Positions 7,665 through 16,865 of a DNA stretch of 64,000 bases are shown here, in pieces. The position numbers and the translations under genes are program-made. Below the pieces are notes generated by a model. The model was not told the DNA's origin, did no database searches, and worked only from the letters and a program-made list of their open reading frames with translations. The stretch is taken from assembly GCF_023061185.1 (NCBI RefSeq), contig NZ_JAKGAK010000016.1:1-64000 (forward strand), in the 5' to 3' direction. How positions within the stretch are numbered: the first letter of the stretch is position 1; each line of letters opens with the position of its first letter. Source of the stretch: Chromohalobacter beijerinckii. GTDB taxonomy: Bacteria; Pseudomonadota; Gammaproteobacteria; Pseudomonadales; Halomonadaceae.

Positions 7665-9530
7665 ATGTCAGCCTATCGCCTTTCTCACACGCTGCCTTTG
7701 CTGAGTCTTGGTCGCGCCGCTGCTGGGCTGGAGTCGGTGGTCCGCCTGCTGATCTTCGTCAATTTGCTGGCGATGACGATAGACGTATTCGCTGGCGTAG
7801 TCTCGCGCTATGTATTCAATGACGCCTTTTCGTGGACCGCTGAGTTCGCGGTTTGGTCGTTCACCTGGTTGATCTTCCTCGGGGCGGCGTTAGGGATCCG
7901 ACAGCAGCGCCACGTCGCTGCTGATTTTTTGACCAAGAATTTATCTGGTTGGTCGTCAGGCCTGCTGGGCTTCATCCAGAGCCTGATCTTGGCTCTGACG
8001 GTAATGATGATGATGTTCAGTGGCTACCAGCTTGCCGAGATGGTCGGCGGAGTCAGTGCCAGCTTGGAGTGGCCTAAGGTATATAAGTACGCGGTCATTC
8101 CGGTATTTGGCCTGATTGGCTTGGTATTCCTGCTTGCTCGAGATGCTGACAACACGCGTACCTTGGTCCGCAATTTCTTGGCACTTGGTATTGCTGGCCT
8201 GCTTTATCTTGGTCTCGATCATGGCTTGCTTGCTCCGTTACAGGGTGTTTCGCCTAGTCTGATCATGCTGGTCGCATTCTTCGTGGCTCTGGTAGTTGGT
8301 GTGCCGGTCTCTTTTTCTTTGATGTTCGGGGTCTTCCTGGCTAACTCGGCGTCGTTCATCCTTCCAGCGCCAGCGATCGTTCAGAATATGGTCACCGGTT
8401 CGACCAAGTTTATTCTATTGGCAATCCCGTTTTTCCTCTCGACCGGCTATCTACTCAATCTAGGAGGCCTGTCCACACGCTTGATCGACTTTGCCTCTAG
8501 CCTGGTTGGCCACTTACGTGGTGGCTTGGCCCATGTCAACGTACTCAATAGCCTGATGGTGGGCGGCATTTCCGGGTCGTCGAGCGCCGACGCTGCTAGT
8601 AGCACCAAGATCTTGGTCCCCGAGATGGTTCAGCGTGGCTATTCACCGGCATTCTCCTGTGCGGTCACGGCTTCATCGGCGATTCTGCCCAATGTCGTGC
8701 CGCCAGCGATTGCCATGCTGGTTTACGCTTCAGTGGCTAATGTCTCCATCGCTCGGCTGTTTATGGCCGGTATCCTGCCAGCGATCCTCTGTGCGGGCGT
8801 CCTGATGGGGGTCTCCTACTTGATCTCGGTGCGTCGTCAGTACCAAACGGCCACTGCTCGAGCCCCTTGGAACGACGTTTGGCGTAGCTTCCTGCGTGCC
8901 TTGCCGGTGTTGGTCATTACCGTTGGTGTGCTGGGGGGAATTCGGTTTGGCATTATCACCGCTACCGAGGCGGGAGTCATAGCGTTGCTCTGGACGTTCG
9001 TACTCGGCAAATTTGTATTCCGTGAATATGGCTGGAAGAAATTCTACCGTGCCTTCGCCGAGTGCGGGACCGATGCCGCCTTGGTGGGTTTTTTGATCGC
9101 CGCCTCGGTGCCCTTCGCCTGGGTCCTGATCGCCGAGCAAGTACCCCAAGAGATTGTCGCTTGGGCGAGTACCATCGTTGATGGCCAACTTGGGCTGTTC
9201 ATCATCCTGCTGGTGGTCTTGGCCGCTGCGGGGATGTTTCTCGATCTGACCCCGGCGATGCTGATTATTGCGCCACTGTTCTTGCCAATGATGACTAACG
9301 CTGGGGTCGACCCTGTTCAGCTCGGTATCATTATGATCATTGTCCTGCAGCTCGGCGGCGTCTCCCCGCCAGTAGGTCTGTTGGTGTTTATCTCATCCCA
9401 AATTGCCAAGGTTTCACCTTCGGCAGTGTTCAGGGCGGTGGTGCCATTTATTGCTGGGGCTATGGTGGTAGTGGTTCTGCTATGTTTATTCCCGTTCCTG
9501 ACGGTAGGCCTGTGGGAGCTTTTGGGATGA
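7665..9530 (+). CDS. Fused TRAP transporter membrane subunits DctQ-DctM
   Basis: This 621-residue inner-membrane protein joins the small DctQ subunit (four helices, roughly residues 20-170, with WTAEFAVWSFTWLIFLGAALGIRQQRHV) and the large DctM permease (roughly 195-620, with GGISGSSSADAASSTKILVPEM and LGGVSPPVGLLVFISSQIA). Fused QM proteins are well known in sodium-driven TRAP systems. The start at 7665 has a CTGGAG site; the frame is open further upstream into dctP but that part is not DctQ-like. It is the last gene of the catabolic block. Confidence 0.92.
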   Translation: MSAYRLSHTLPLLSLGRAAAGLESVVRLLIFVNLLAMTIDVFAGVVSRYVFNDAFSWTAEFAVWSFTWLIFLGAALGIRQQRHVAADFLTKNLSGWSSGLLGFIQSLILALTVMMMMFSGYQLAEMVGGVSASLEWPKVYKYAVIPVFGLIGLVFLLARDADNTRTLVRNFLALGIAGLLYLGLDHGLLAPLQGVSPSLIMLVAFFVALVVGVPVSFSLMFGVFLANSASFILPAPAIVQNMVTGSTKFILLAIPFFLSTGYLLNLGGLSTRLIDFASSLVGHLRGGLAHVNVLNSLMVGGISGSSSADAASSTKILVPEMVQRGYSPAFSCAVTASSAILPNVVPPAIAMLVYASVANVSIARLFMAGILPAILCAGVLMGVSYLISVRRQYQTATARAPWNDVWRSFLRALPVLVITVGVLGGIRFGIITATEAGVIALLWTFVLGKFVFREYGWKKFYRAFAECGTDAALVGFLIAASVPFAWVLIAEQVPQEIVAWASTIVDGQLGLFIILLVVLAAAGMFLDLTPAMLIIAPLFLPMMTNAGVDPVQLGIIMIIVLQLGGVSPPVGLLVFISSQIAKVSPSAVFRAVVPFIAGAMVVVVLLCLFPFLTVGLWELLG

Positions 9531-9591
9531 CCATACAACTTATCTAAAGTATGTGGTTTGCGTACTGTGTGACAAGATAGATACGTGACCT

Positions 9592-9623
9592 GCTGTCAGC
9601 CGACGTGTCGTTTCACGCCGGCT
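9592..9623. terminator. Hairpin at the chaC end, copy B of the 32-base sequence at 4689
   Basis: TCAGCCG pairs with CGGCTGA, extended by CGTG/CACG across a mismatch. The sequence overlaps the chaC stop codon, so this copy is probably the original and copy A the duplicate. It lies between the convergent dctQM and chaC genes and could end both transcripts. Confidence 0.6.
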
Positions 9624-10197
9624 GAGTGGGAAGCGCGAGTAGTTCACGTTCCAGGGCGAAGATGTGCGGGTCGTCGTGGCCCATGTCACGCAGCGCTTGG
9701 GCCAGGTTGAGCAGGTAATCGCGATTGGGGCCGCTGGGCCCGTGGGATTCGGCGATCTGCCGGGCGATCGCGGTGTCAGGTGCAGGGCCGAGGAAGGCGG
9801 CATTGTCCTCGCCGGCGAGATAGACCAGGCCCTCGCGGTTTTCCTCTTCCTCGACGTCATCGAAGTGCAGCGGCGTGACCACGCGCAGATAGCCATTTTT
9901 CTCGCGCACATCCAGCGGGCCGAGCACATCTTGGGTGATGCGGTAGGCCATGCCATGGCAGACCGCGCCAGGGCGTTCGGTCAGCGTGGCGACACGTCCC
10001 GGCGCCTGTGGCGTGCCGCGGTGGTCGTGCGAGCCCTGCCAGAAACGTCTTTCCCAGCCGATGATATGTGCAGGCCGACTTTCCAGAAACGAGAAATCCG
10101 CCTTCCAGATCAGCGAGCCATAGCCAAAAAGCCAGATCGCCTCATGGTCGTTGAAATGCGTCATTTGCTGGTTGATCGCGGTCGTATCGAGCGTCAT
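9613..10197 (-). CDS. Glutathione-specific gamma-glutamylcyclotransferase, ChaC family
   Basis: The 194-residue cytosolic protein carries the ChaC signature WLFGYGSLIW near its start, followed by ERRFWQGSHDHRGTP and the acidic NGYLRVVTPLHFDD region. ChaC enzymes cleave glutathione to 5-oxoproline and Cys-Gly. The ATG at 10197 gives a length close to the family; a further start at 10251 lacks support. The ribosome site is weak (AAGAGA). Its last codons lie within hairpin copy B. Confidence 0.88.
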   Translation of the reverse strand: MTLDTTAINQQMTHFNDHEAIWLFGYGSLIWKADFSFLESRPAHIIGWERRFWQGSHDHRGTPQAPGRVATLTERPGAVCHGMAYRITQDVLGPLDVREKNGYLRVVTPLHFDDVEEEENREGLVYLAGEDNAAFLGPAPDTAIARQIAESHGPSGPNRDYLLNLAQALRDMGHDDPHIFALERELLALPTQPA

Positions 10198-10407
10198 GAC
10201 TCTCTTGCGTACGTCGAGTGAATAAACGGGAATCTCTCCCCGATTATGCACGTTTTGGCGTCGATATGCGGCATACCTCTTTTTGCACCATCGCGGTGCG
10301 CATTCGATTCGGCTATGCTCAAGGGCCGATTCTTCGGGCCGTTTCCATTACACGTAGCGGGGCGCATTGTGATAGGCGCCGCGTGGTCTTTCTTCATGGA
10401 GGTGGGT

Positions 10408-11283
10408 ATGTCGCCGTCCCTGCTGGGAATCTTGATCATGTGCGCCGGGGTGTTGTGCCTCGCGTTGGGCGATGCGATTTCCAAGTGGCTGGGCGCCACC
10501 TACGACCCGATTCAGATCATCTTCTTCCGCACCCTGATCTCGCTGCCGTTGATCGCGCTGCTGGCACGTTTCAACGGCGGCTGGCAAAAGCTCAAGACCC
10601 GGCGCCCGGGCGTGCATCTCATGCGCGGGTTGATCTTCACTGGCACGATGTTTTGCTTTGTCACCGGCCTGACTCTACTGCCATTGGCGGAAACTACCGC
10701 CATCGCCTTCGCCGCGCCGTTGTTCGTGACGCTGCTGTCTGGCCCGCTGCTCAAGGAACGCGTCGAACGTCTGCCGTTCATCGCCTCGCTGGTCGGCTTC
10801 GCCGGTGTTCTGGTCGTGGTGCGCCCCGGCGCGGCGGGCTTCCAGTGGGGTGCGCTGATCGTCGTCGGCGCCGCGGTGTGCTACGCGCTGATGATGATCA
10901 CTGCGCGGCGCTATGGCGGTAAGGAAAGCCTTTGGGCGATGGTCTTCTACGCCACGCTGGTGCCCTTGATCGTTAGCGCTATGTTGCTGCCCAATGTTTG
11001 GCGGATGCCCGAGGGGGCGGCGTGGCTGGGCTTCATCGGGTCCGGCATCTTCGGCGTGGGCGCGGTGTCGTGCATCACGCTGGCGTTTCGTTACGCCCCG
11101 GCGGCGTTGGCGGCGCCGTTCGATTACACGGCTATGGTTTGGGCCGTGCTGCTGGGCTGGTGGTTGTGGGATGAAGTGCCGGATATCTGGGTCTTCATCG
11201 GCGCGTTGGTGATCATCGGCAGCGGCGTCGCCATCGCCTTGTATGAACGGCAGGTGTCAATCAAGGCCCGCCCGACGACCTGA
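10408..11283 (+). CDS. DMT-superfamily (EamA) permease
   Basis: The 291-residue inner-membrane protein has ten hydrophobic segments in two EamA halves (first half from LLGILIMCAGVLCLALGDAISKWL; second from FQWGALIVVGAAVCYALMMIT). It resembles RhaT/EamA exporters of metabolites; the substrate is unknown. The start at 10408 has GGAGG five bases upstream, better than the longer in-frame alternatives. It is a single gene divergent from chaC. Confidence 0.85.
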   Translation: MSPSLLGILIMCAGVLCLALGDAISKWLGATYDPIQIIFFRTLISLPLIALLARFNGGWQKLKTRRPGVHLMRGLIFTGTMFCFVTGLTLLPLAETTAIAFAAPLFVTLLSGPLLKERVERLPFIASLVGFAGVLVVVRPGAAGFQWGALIVVGAAVCYALMMITARRYGGKESLWAMVFYATLVPLIVSAMLLPNVWRMPEGAAWLGFIGSGIFGVGAVSCITLAFRYAPAALAAPFDYTAMVWAVLLGWWLWDEVPDIWVFIGALVIIGSGVAIALYERQVSIKARPTT

Positions 11284-11396
11284 TACTGGCGGCCCATGCC
11301 GGTGAATCCTCGCGTACTTGACGTACATCAAGGTTTGCGATGCGTGCCCTGCCACAGTGGTGGAATGGTTTTCGACCACTCAAGAGGCAGGAACTC

Positions 11397-12686
11397 ATGT
11401 TGATGACGCTAATGCGCCGTTTCTCGGTGCGCGTTCGCATGGTGGGCGCTATCGTCGTCGTTCTGGTGTTGCTGGGCATGCTGGGAGGAACCGGGGCATG
11501 GGGCATATACCGCTTGTACGACGCCAGTCTGGGACTGTTGGATCAGGGGGTCGTGCAGGAGACCCAGTCCGGTATCATGGCCACGCGGCTGGCCGAGGTG
11601 GCGCAAGGTTCGCTGTTGTTGTTCGTAGTCGCGGGGCTGGTGACGATCCTGGTCGTGGCGCCGCTGACCTGGCTCAACATGCGGGCGATCTGTGCGCCGG
11701 TGCGCGAGGCCAAGGACTATGCGACCGCCATCGCCGGGGGAGATCTCACTCAGCCGATCGCCTGCCAGGGGCGTGATGAAATCAGCGAGCTGCAGGAGGC
11801 CCTGGGCACCATGCAGACGGGCCTGGGCGGCATGGTCGCCCAGGTGCGCGACGCCAGCGATAGCGTCGCCATCGCCAGCGAGGAAATCGCCCTGGGCAAT
11901 CAGGACCTCGCCACGCGCACCGAACAATCGGTGGGCAACTTGCAGCAGAGCGTCGCCTCAATCGCCCAGTTGACCGAGAGCATCCAGCAGACCGCGCAGG
12001 CCGCGCAGCGAGCCGACGAGCTGGCCACGCATACCGCCGAGGCAGCCGTGCGCGGTGGCGAAGCGGTGAAGGACGTGGTCGCGCGCATGCATGCCATCGC
12101 CGAGGCGGAACGGCGTATCGGCGACATCGTCGGGCTGATCGACGACATCGCCTTCCAGACCAATCTGCTGGCCCTGAACGCCTCAGTCGAGGCCGCCCGC
12201 GCGGGAGGCCAGGGCCGCGGTTTCGCCGTGGTCGCCAGTGAGGTACGCAATCTCGCGGGACGTTCCGCCACGGCGGCCAACGAGATCAAGACGCTGATTC
12301 GCGACAGCGGCGAAACGGTGGCCGCCGGCGTGAGCCAGGCCGAAGCCACGGGAACGACCATCGAGGAGATCGTTGCCGGGGTGCAGCGGGTCAGTGGCGC
12401 GATCAGCGAGATCAGCAGCACCGCCAGCGAACAGTCCAGTGGTATCGAGCAGGTCAACCATGCGGTGGAGCGCATCGACCGCATGATCCAGCAGAACGCG
12501 GCCCTGGTCGAGCAGTCCGCGGCCGCGGCGGCCTCGCTGCACGATCAGTCATCCCGACTGGCCAGCGTGGTACACCGGTTCCGCCTCATGGAGACGTCGC
12601 AGGAGACACCCGCGTCGCGTGACGCAGCACCCCGCCGGGCCTTGCCAGCGCACCACCAGGTCGAGGCGCACGCCGCTTGGGCATAG
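11397..12686 (+). CDS. Methyl-accepting chemotaxis protein
   Basis: The 429-residue chemoreceptor has a first membrane helix (about 15-35), a periplasmic segment of only about 40 residues, a second helix ([20 protein letters not shown]), a HAMP domain (about 105-155) and the signalling hairpin with the conserved tip ([20 protein letters not shown]). Glu/Gln-rich methylation regions flank the tip. The sensory loop is too short for a folded ligand domain, so it may sense through the membrane, energy state or a partner. The start at 11397 is preceded by a purine-rich stretch; the ATG at 11403 is an alternative. No chemotaxis genes adjoin it. Confidence 0.9.
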   Translation: MLMTLMRRFSVRVRMVGAIVVVLVLLGMLGGTGAWGIYRLYDASLGLLDQGVVQETQSGIMATRLAEVAQGSLLLFVVAGLVTILVVAPLTWLNMRAICAPVREAKDYATAIAGGDLTQPIACQGRDEISELQEALGTMQTGLGGMVAQVRDASDSVAIASEEIALGNQDLATRTEQSVGNLQQSVASIAQLTESIQQTAQAAQRADELATHTAEAAVRGGEAVKDVVARMHAIAEAERRIGDIVGLIDDIAFQTNLLALNASVEAARAGGQGRGFAVVASEVRNLAGRSATAANEIKTLIRDSGETVAAGVSQAEATGTTIEEIVAGVQRVSGAISEISSTASEQSSGIEQVNHAVERIDRMIQQNAALVEQSAAAAASLHDQSSRLASVVHRFRLMETSQETPASRDAAPRRALPAHHQVEAHAAWA

Positions 12687-12758
12687 CCGGCCCGTGCCGA
12701 GTATTTCGGCGCGTATCTTGCACCGTTATCGAGATCGATCCGGAACGGAGGCACGACC

Positions 12759-13778
12759 ATGCAGACGTTTTTTCATGCCGAGCAGCGCCGCCACCACCCC
12801 CGGCTCTACTTTTCGCGCGGCAAGCTGCGCGAGCCTCAGGAGGTTCCCACGCGCCTCGATGGCTTGCTGGGTGCCGCTCGGCGCCTGGGATTCGAAGTGC
12901 GTACACCGCCGGATAGTGGCCTGGCGGCGATTCGCGCCGTGCACCATCTGCCGTACCTGCGCTTTCTGAAAAGCGCTCATCGTCGCTGGACGGCGCTGGG
13001 TGATGATTGGGGCGACGAGGTCATGTCCAATGTCTTCGTGCGCTCGCCCAATGCCATGCGTGGCATCTTGGCAGAAGCGGGGCGTTACCTGGCGGATGGC
13101 AGTGCGCCAATAGGGGAGGCGACCTGGGATTCCGCGTACTGGGCGGCGCAAAGCGCGATTGCCGGCGCCGATGCGCTCAATCATGGGGCACGCCAGGCTT
13201 ATGCGCTGACGCGGCCGCCAGGGCACCACGCCCGCGCCGATGCCGCTGGCGGCTTCTGCTTTCTCAACAACACCGCCATCGCTGCACAGCATCTGACCGC
13301 ACGTTACCCGCGCGTCGTGGTGCTGGATACCGACATGCACCACGGCCAAGGGGTGCAGGAAATCTTCTATGACCGCGCCGACGTGATGTACATCTCGGTG
13401 CATGGCGACACCACTAACTTCTATCCGGCGGTGACCGGTTTCGAGGATGAACGTGGTCATGGCGCGGGAGAGGGCTACAACCTCAATCTGGCGATGCCGC
13501 ACGGATCACCAGAAGCGGTGTTCTTCGAGCGTCTGGATGAAGCCTGCCAGGCGCTTCGGTTGTTCGAGCCGGACGCGCTGGTGCTGGCGCTGGGTTTCGA
13601 CATCCATGAGCAGGACCCGCAGGCCAAGGTGGCGGTTTCCACGCCGGGGTTTGGCAAGCTCGGGCGCGTGGTGGCCGAGCTCGACCTGCCGACGCTCGTG
13701 GTGCAGGAAGGCGGCTATTATCTCGAGGGGCTGGAAGCCAACGCGGTGAGCTTCTTCGAGGGCCTGACCCAAGGCTGA
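12759..13778 (+). CDS. Acetylpolyamine amidohydrolase / class II histone-deacetylase-like protein
   Basis: The 339-residue zinc hydrolase has the deacetylase active-site motifs RPPGHHARADAAGGFCFLNN (His-His pair), VLDTDMHHGQG (Asp and His zinc ligands), the conserved SVHGD, and LALGFDIHEQDP (second zinc Asp region), then QEGGYY. This matches bacterial acetylpolyamine amidohydrolases, which deacetylate acetylputrescine and related polyamines. The start has a GGAGG site (12746-12750). It is a single gene; a role in polyamine catabolism is inferred from family only. Confidence 0.9.
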   Translation: MQTFFHAEQRRHHPRLYFSRGKLREPQEVPTRLDGLLGAARRLGFEVRTPPDSGLAAIRAVHHLPYLRFLKSAHRRWTALGDDWGDEVMSNVFVRSPNAMRGILAEAGRYLADGSAPIGEATWDSAYWAAQSAIAGADALNHGARQAYALTRPPGHHARADAAGGFCFLNNTAIAAQHLTARYPRVVVLDTDMHHGQGVQEIFYDRADVMYISVHGDTTNFYPAVTGFEDERGHGAGEGYNLNLAMPHGSPEAVFFERLDEACQALRLFEPDALVLALGFDIHEQDPQAKVAVSTPGFGKLGRVVAELDLPTLVVQEGGYYLEGLEANAVSFFEGLTQG

Positions 13779-13967
13779 TAGAGGGTCGAGTTTATCGGCA
13801 GGCATTGAATAAGAAAGTTTTTATAAAAAAGAGGTGTTCACGCTCAAGTATGCCTATGGGATGTCGATATTGGGTACAGCCGTCCACCATGGCGTCAACA
13901 TTCCTTAACATCCCTCTGATTAACTCGTCGTACTCCTCCCCAATGAGACGCCGAGCCGGGTACGACG

Positions 13968-14111
13968 ATGCGCATCAAGACCAGTTTCAAGATCGCTATC
14001 TTGTTGTTGTTCATCACCTATCGGGTGGTGTGTCTGGTGCGTGCCTGCCGTATGAAAGGGCGACGCCTCACCGGGCGGCGCGCCGCTAAACGACAATCGC
14101 CCGTGGCCTAG
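13968..14111 (+). CDS. Possible small membrane protein (47 residues)
   Basis: An ATG at 13968 opens a 47-codon frame: a short basic start (MRIKTSFK), one hydrophobic helix (IAILLLFITYRVVCLV) and a strongly basic tail (KGRRLTGRRAAKRQ). That layout fits a single-span small protein. There is no convincing ribosome site, and the frame ends close to the convergent DJ-1-like gene. It could be chance coding, so confidence is low. No family is recognised. Confidence 0.3.
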   Translation: MRIKTSFKIAILLLFITYRVVCLVRACRMKGRRLTGRRAAKRQSPVA

Positions 14112-14127
14112 GCCTTGGAGAGCGGCG

Positions 14128-14814
14128 TCACGCGGGCAAGTGCGTGGCGATGCGTTCGGCCTGCCGATACCGGGATGCCTGCATGTCCGCCATGCCGTCG
14201 AGCACATGCGCATGTACGGACGCCGGTGCGGTATCTGGCCGCCCGGCGTCGAAGGGCGGCTCGGGTGCATATTCCAGCGTCAGTTGCGCCGCCTGGGCGG
14301 TCTCGTCACCCAGCAGCTCGGCGATGACCGTCAGCGCCAGATCGATGCCGGCCGTGACGCCTCCGCCCGTGATGAGGTTGCCGTCCCGCACGACGCGCCC
14401 CGCATCGGGGATGGCGCCGAAGAGTGGCAGCATGTCTCGCCAGGCCCAGTGACAGGCCGCACGTCTCCCCCGCAGAAGGCCGGCCGCGCCCAGGATCAAT
14501 GAGCCGGTGCAGACCGATGTCAGGTACCGCGAGGTACTGGCGAGCCGCTGAATGGCGTGAAGGAATCGTGCATCCTCTGCGGCGTCGAGGCACCCCAGCC
14601 CGCCCGGTACGCACAGCACGTCGCATGCCTCGATAACGTCCAGGTCGGCCAGGTTGGTGAAGGTCAGCCCCTGGGCCTCTACCGGCAGGCCGCCGACGGA
14701 GGCGACCACGACCTCGGTTTGGGGCACACGCGAGAAGAATTGATGAGGTCCGGTGAAATCCAACTGCGTGACGCCGGGATAGATCGGTATCACGATATGT
14801 ATTGTCGACGCCAT
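14128..14814 (-). CDS. DJ-1/PfpI family protein, isonitrile hydratase-like
   Basis: The 228-residue class I glutamine-amidotransferase-like protein has an N-terminal strand HIVIPIYPGVTQLDFTGP, an acidic residue near the nucleophile elbow, and the cysteine elbow SVCTGSLILGAAGLL followed by ACHWAW. These features resemble isonitrile hydratase (InhA) and the sensor domains of GATase1-AraC regulators, but no DNA-binding domain is attached. The start at 14814 is chosen because family similarity begins there; an ATG at 14844 is possible. Its substrate is unknown. Confidence 0.8.
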   Translation of the reverse strand: MASTIHIVIPIYPGVTQLDFTGPHQFFSRVPQTEVVVASVGGLPVEAQGLTFTNLADLDVIEACDVLCVPGGLGCLDAAEDARFLHAIQRLASTSRYLTSVCTGSLILGAAGLLRGRRAACHWAWRDMLPLFGAIPDAGRVVRDGNLITGGGVTAGIDLALTVIAELLGDETAQAAQLTLEYAPEPPFDAGRPDTAPASVHAHVLDGMADMQASRYRQAERIATHLPA

Positions 14815-14867
14815 GGCGGTATCCGTAGGCAAGGGTTGTCTCATACAGAATAGCGCGCATGAAAAAA

Positions 14868-14898
14868 ATCGCCCGTGGTCCAGGAGGCCACGGGCGAT
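14868..14898 (-). terminator. Terminator of the peroxiredoxin gene
   Basis: The 11-bp stem ATCGCCCGTGG pairs with CCACGGGCGAT around a short loop. On the minus strand it is followed by seven U residues (the A-run 14862-14868), a textbook intrinsic terminator 50 bases after the peroxiredoxin stop. Confidence 0.85.
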
Positions 14899-14950
14899 CA
14901 AAGGTCATGGCACCGGACGGCGCCTGACCCAGTAGGTCACGTGTAACGGG

Positions 14951-15583
14951 TTACTTCTGCAGCTTGACCATGCGCAGGTACGGCTTCTTCTCGTCCCAGC
15001 CTTGCGGGAAGAGTTCCTTAGCCTTTTCGTTATCGACCGAGGGCACGATGATGCAGTCGTCGCCTTCGGTCCAGTTGACCGGTGTGGCGACCTTCTGGCT
15101 GTCGGTCAGCTGAAGGCTATCCAGCACGCGCAGGATCTCTGAGAAGTTGCGACCGGTACTGGCCGGGTAGGTCAGCGTCAGGCGCACTTTCTTGCTGGGG
15201 TCGATGATGAAGACGCTACGCACCGTCAGGGTGTCGTTGGCGTTGGGGTGAATCATTCCGTACAGCGAGCTGACCTTGCGGTCGGCGTCCGCCAGCAGCG
15301 GAAAGTTCAGGCCATGGCCCTGAGTTTCCTTGATGTCGCCTTCCCATGCCTTGTGATCGTCCAGCGGGTCGACGGACAGCCCCATGGCCTTGGCGTTGCG
15401 CTTCTCGAATTCAGGCTTCAGGCGCGACACTTCACCCAGCTCGGTGGTGCATACCGGCGTGAAATCCTTGGGATGCGAGAACAGGATGACCCAGTTGTCG
15501 CCTGCCCATTCGTGGAAGTTGATCGTGCCGTCGGTGCTATCTTGGGTGAAATCCGGGGCAATATCGCCGAGTTGTAGTGCCAT
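14951..15583 (-). CDS. 1-Cys peroxiredoxin (Prx6/AhpC-like)
   Basis: The 210-residue thiol peroxidase has the Prx6 signature FSHPKDFTPVCTTELGEVSRL with the peroxidatic cysteine, the catalytic arginine in the TLTYPASTGRNFSEILRVLDSLQL segment, and the Prx6-type C-terminal dimer extension (TPVNWTEGDDCIIVP). It reduces peroxides in the cytosol. There is no typical resolving cysteine, in line with the 1-Cys class. A near-perfect AAGGAGG site lies before the start. It is monocistronic with its own terminator. Confidence 0.93.
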   Translation of the reverse strand: MALQLGDIAPDFTQDSTDGTINFHEWAGDNWVILFSHPKDFTPVCTTELGEVSRLKPEFEKRNAKAMGLSVDPLDDHKAWEGDIKETQGHGLNFPLLADADRKVSSLYGMIHPNANDTLTVRSVFIIDPSKKVRLTLTYPASTGRNFSEILRVLDSLQLTDSQKVATPVNWTEGDDCIIVPSVDNEKAKELFPQGWDEKKPYLRMVKLQK

Positions 15584-15774
15584 GGCGTCCTCCTTTCACT
15601 GATTGGCGAAGCATTGAGCATCGCATCATAGACCAGGGCATGGGAAACAATGGATTTCGCTAAGCAAATGCATCTTGGATATTTGCCCATGCGTGGCGCT
15701 TCCCGCGCCCCTTCTTTTTATAAATATGGTGACGTGGGGCGGCCAACACAAGGGGATGGGCAGTGTCACGATAA

Positions 15775-16077
15775 TCAAGCGCGGATATAGGCCCAGCCCT
15801 GTGCCTGCAGCTCGGCGAGCGTGACCACCGCGGCCTCGACTTCCTCGAGGCTGCCGGGGTTCTCCAACGACTGGGCCGTGAGGGTATTGCGGCAAAGCCG
15901 CAGCCAGGCATCGGTGGTCGAGTCGGGGGTTTCCAGGGCGGCGGCCACGGCGCCGCCATTGGCCACGATCAGCACCTCGGTGTCGGGTCGTGCCCGGGTC
16001 AGGTTGAGTGCATTGCGCCGGGCGCGGGCGAGGCCATCGGCGGTGGGGGCATGCAATACGACACGCAAGGCACTCAT
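15775..16077 (-). CDS. Small DsrE-like protein coupled to an ABC importer
   Basis: The 100-residue protein begins MSALRVVLHAPTADGLARARRNALNL and continues with VLIVANGGAVAAAL, a pattern of alternating strand and helix like DsrE/DsrF/YchN sulfur-relay proteins. It lacks an obvious conserved active-site cysteine; its only cysteine is in LRLCRNTL. Its ATG overlaps the stop of the ATP-binding gene by four bases, which indicates translational coupling and makes it the last gene of the importer operon. That context hints at handling of sulfur from the imported compound, but this is inference. Confidence 0.65.
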   Translation of the reverse strand: MSALRVVLHAPTADGLARARRNALNLTRARPDTEVLIVANGGAVAAALETPDSTTDAWLRLCRNTLTAQSLENPGSLEEVEAAVVTLAELQAQGWAYIRA

Positions 16078-16865
16078 GACATCGTCTCCTCGGGGGTGGC
16101 GGCAACACCGATATGCTGCTCCAGGCGCTGCATGTGTTCACGAAAGCCACTCTGCTCGCGGCGTCGGGCGAGCGGCAGATCGATGGTGACGATCTCACGC
16201 ACCGTGGCCGGCGCAGCTTTGTCGGGTTTGGCCAGTACCACGACGCGGTCGGCGAGGAGGACGGCCTCCTCGATGTCATGAGTGACGAAGACGATCGCCG
16301 CGTCGCTGCGCTGGCGCAGCTCGGTGAGTTCGCTCTGCAGGCGCTGGCGGGTCAGGGCGTCGAGTGCGGAGAACGGCTCGTCCATGAACAACACCCGAGG
16401 CCGTACCGCCAGTGCGCGGGCGATGCCCACGCGCTGTTGCTGACCGCCGGACAGCGTGCGTGGCCAGCGCTCGGCGAGTTCCTCGAGCCCGACCAACGAC
16501 AGCGATTCCATGGCACGGGCACGGCGCTCGTCGCGCGATAGTCCCAGCCCTTCCAGACCCAGCTCGACATTGGCGCGCACGCGACGCCAGGGAAATAAGC
16601 GCGGCGCCTGGAAGACCATCGACCAGGCGCGGCTGGCCGACGCCTCGGCGGTGGAGAGATGGACGTCGCCACGCAGCGGGGCTAGCAAGCCGGCGAAAGC
16701 GCGCAGCAGGGTGGACTTGCCGACGCCCGAAGCGCCGACCATGGCCACGAATTCGCGCGGGGCCACCTCGAGATCGATGTCGTCGAGCACGACGTCGTCG
16801 GCAAAGCCCAGACGTACGCCGCGTGCCGTCAGGACGGGTGCGGACGCGTCATTCATTGCTGCCAC
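16074..16865 (-). CDS. ABC transporter ATP-binding protein (nitrate/sulfonate/taurine type)
   Basis: The 263-residue cytosolic ATPase has Walker A GASGVGKST, a Q-loop (VFQAPRLFPW), signature LSGGQQQRVGIARAL and Walker B VLFMDEPFSALD, with the extension typical of SsuB/TauB. It powers uptake through the permease, whose 3' end overlaps this gene's start by 13 bases. It belongs to a four-gene operon running from the binding protein at 18648 to the DsrE-like gene. The natural substrate could be a sulfonate, taurine or a thiamine-precursor-like compound. Confidence 0.88.
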   Translation of the reverse strand: MAAMNDASAPVLTARGVRLGFADDVVLDDIDLEVAPREFVAMVGASGVGKSTLLRAFAGLLAPLRGDVHLSTAEASASRAWSMVFQAPRLFPWRRVRANVELGLEGLGLSRDERRARAMESLSLVGLEELAERWPRTLSGGQQQRVGIARALAVRPRVLFMDEPFSALDALTRQRLQSELTELRQRSDAAIVFVTHDIEEAVLLADRVVVLAKPDKAAPATVREIVTIDLPLARRREQSGFREHMQRLEQHIGVAATPEETMS

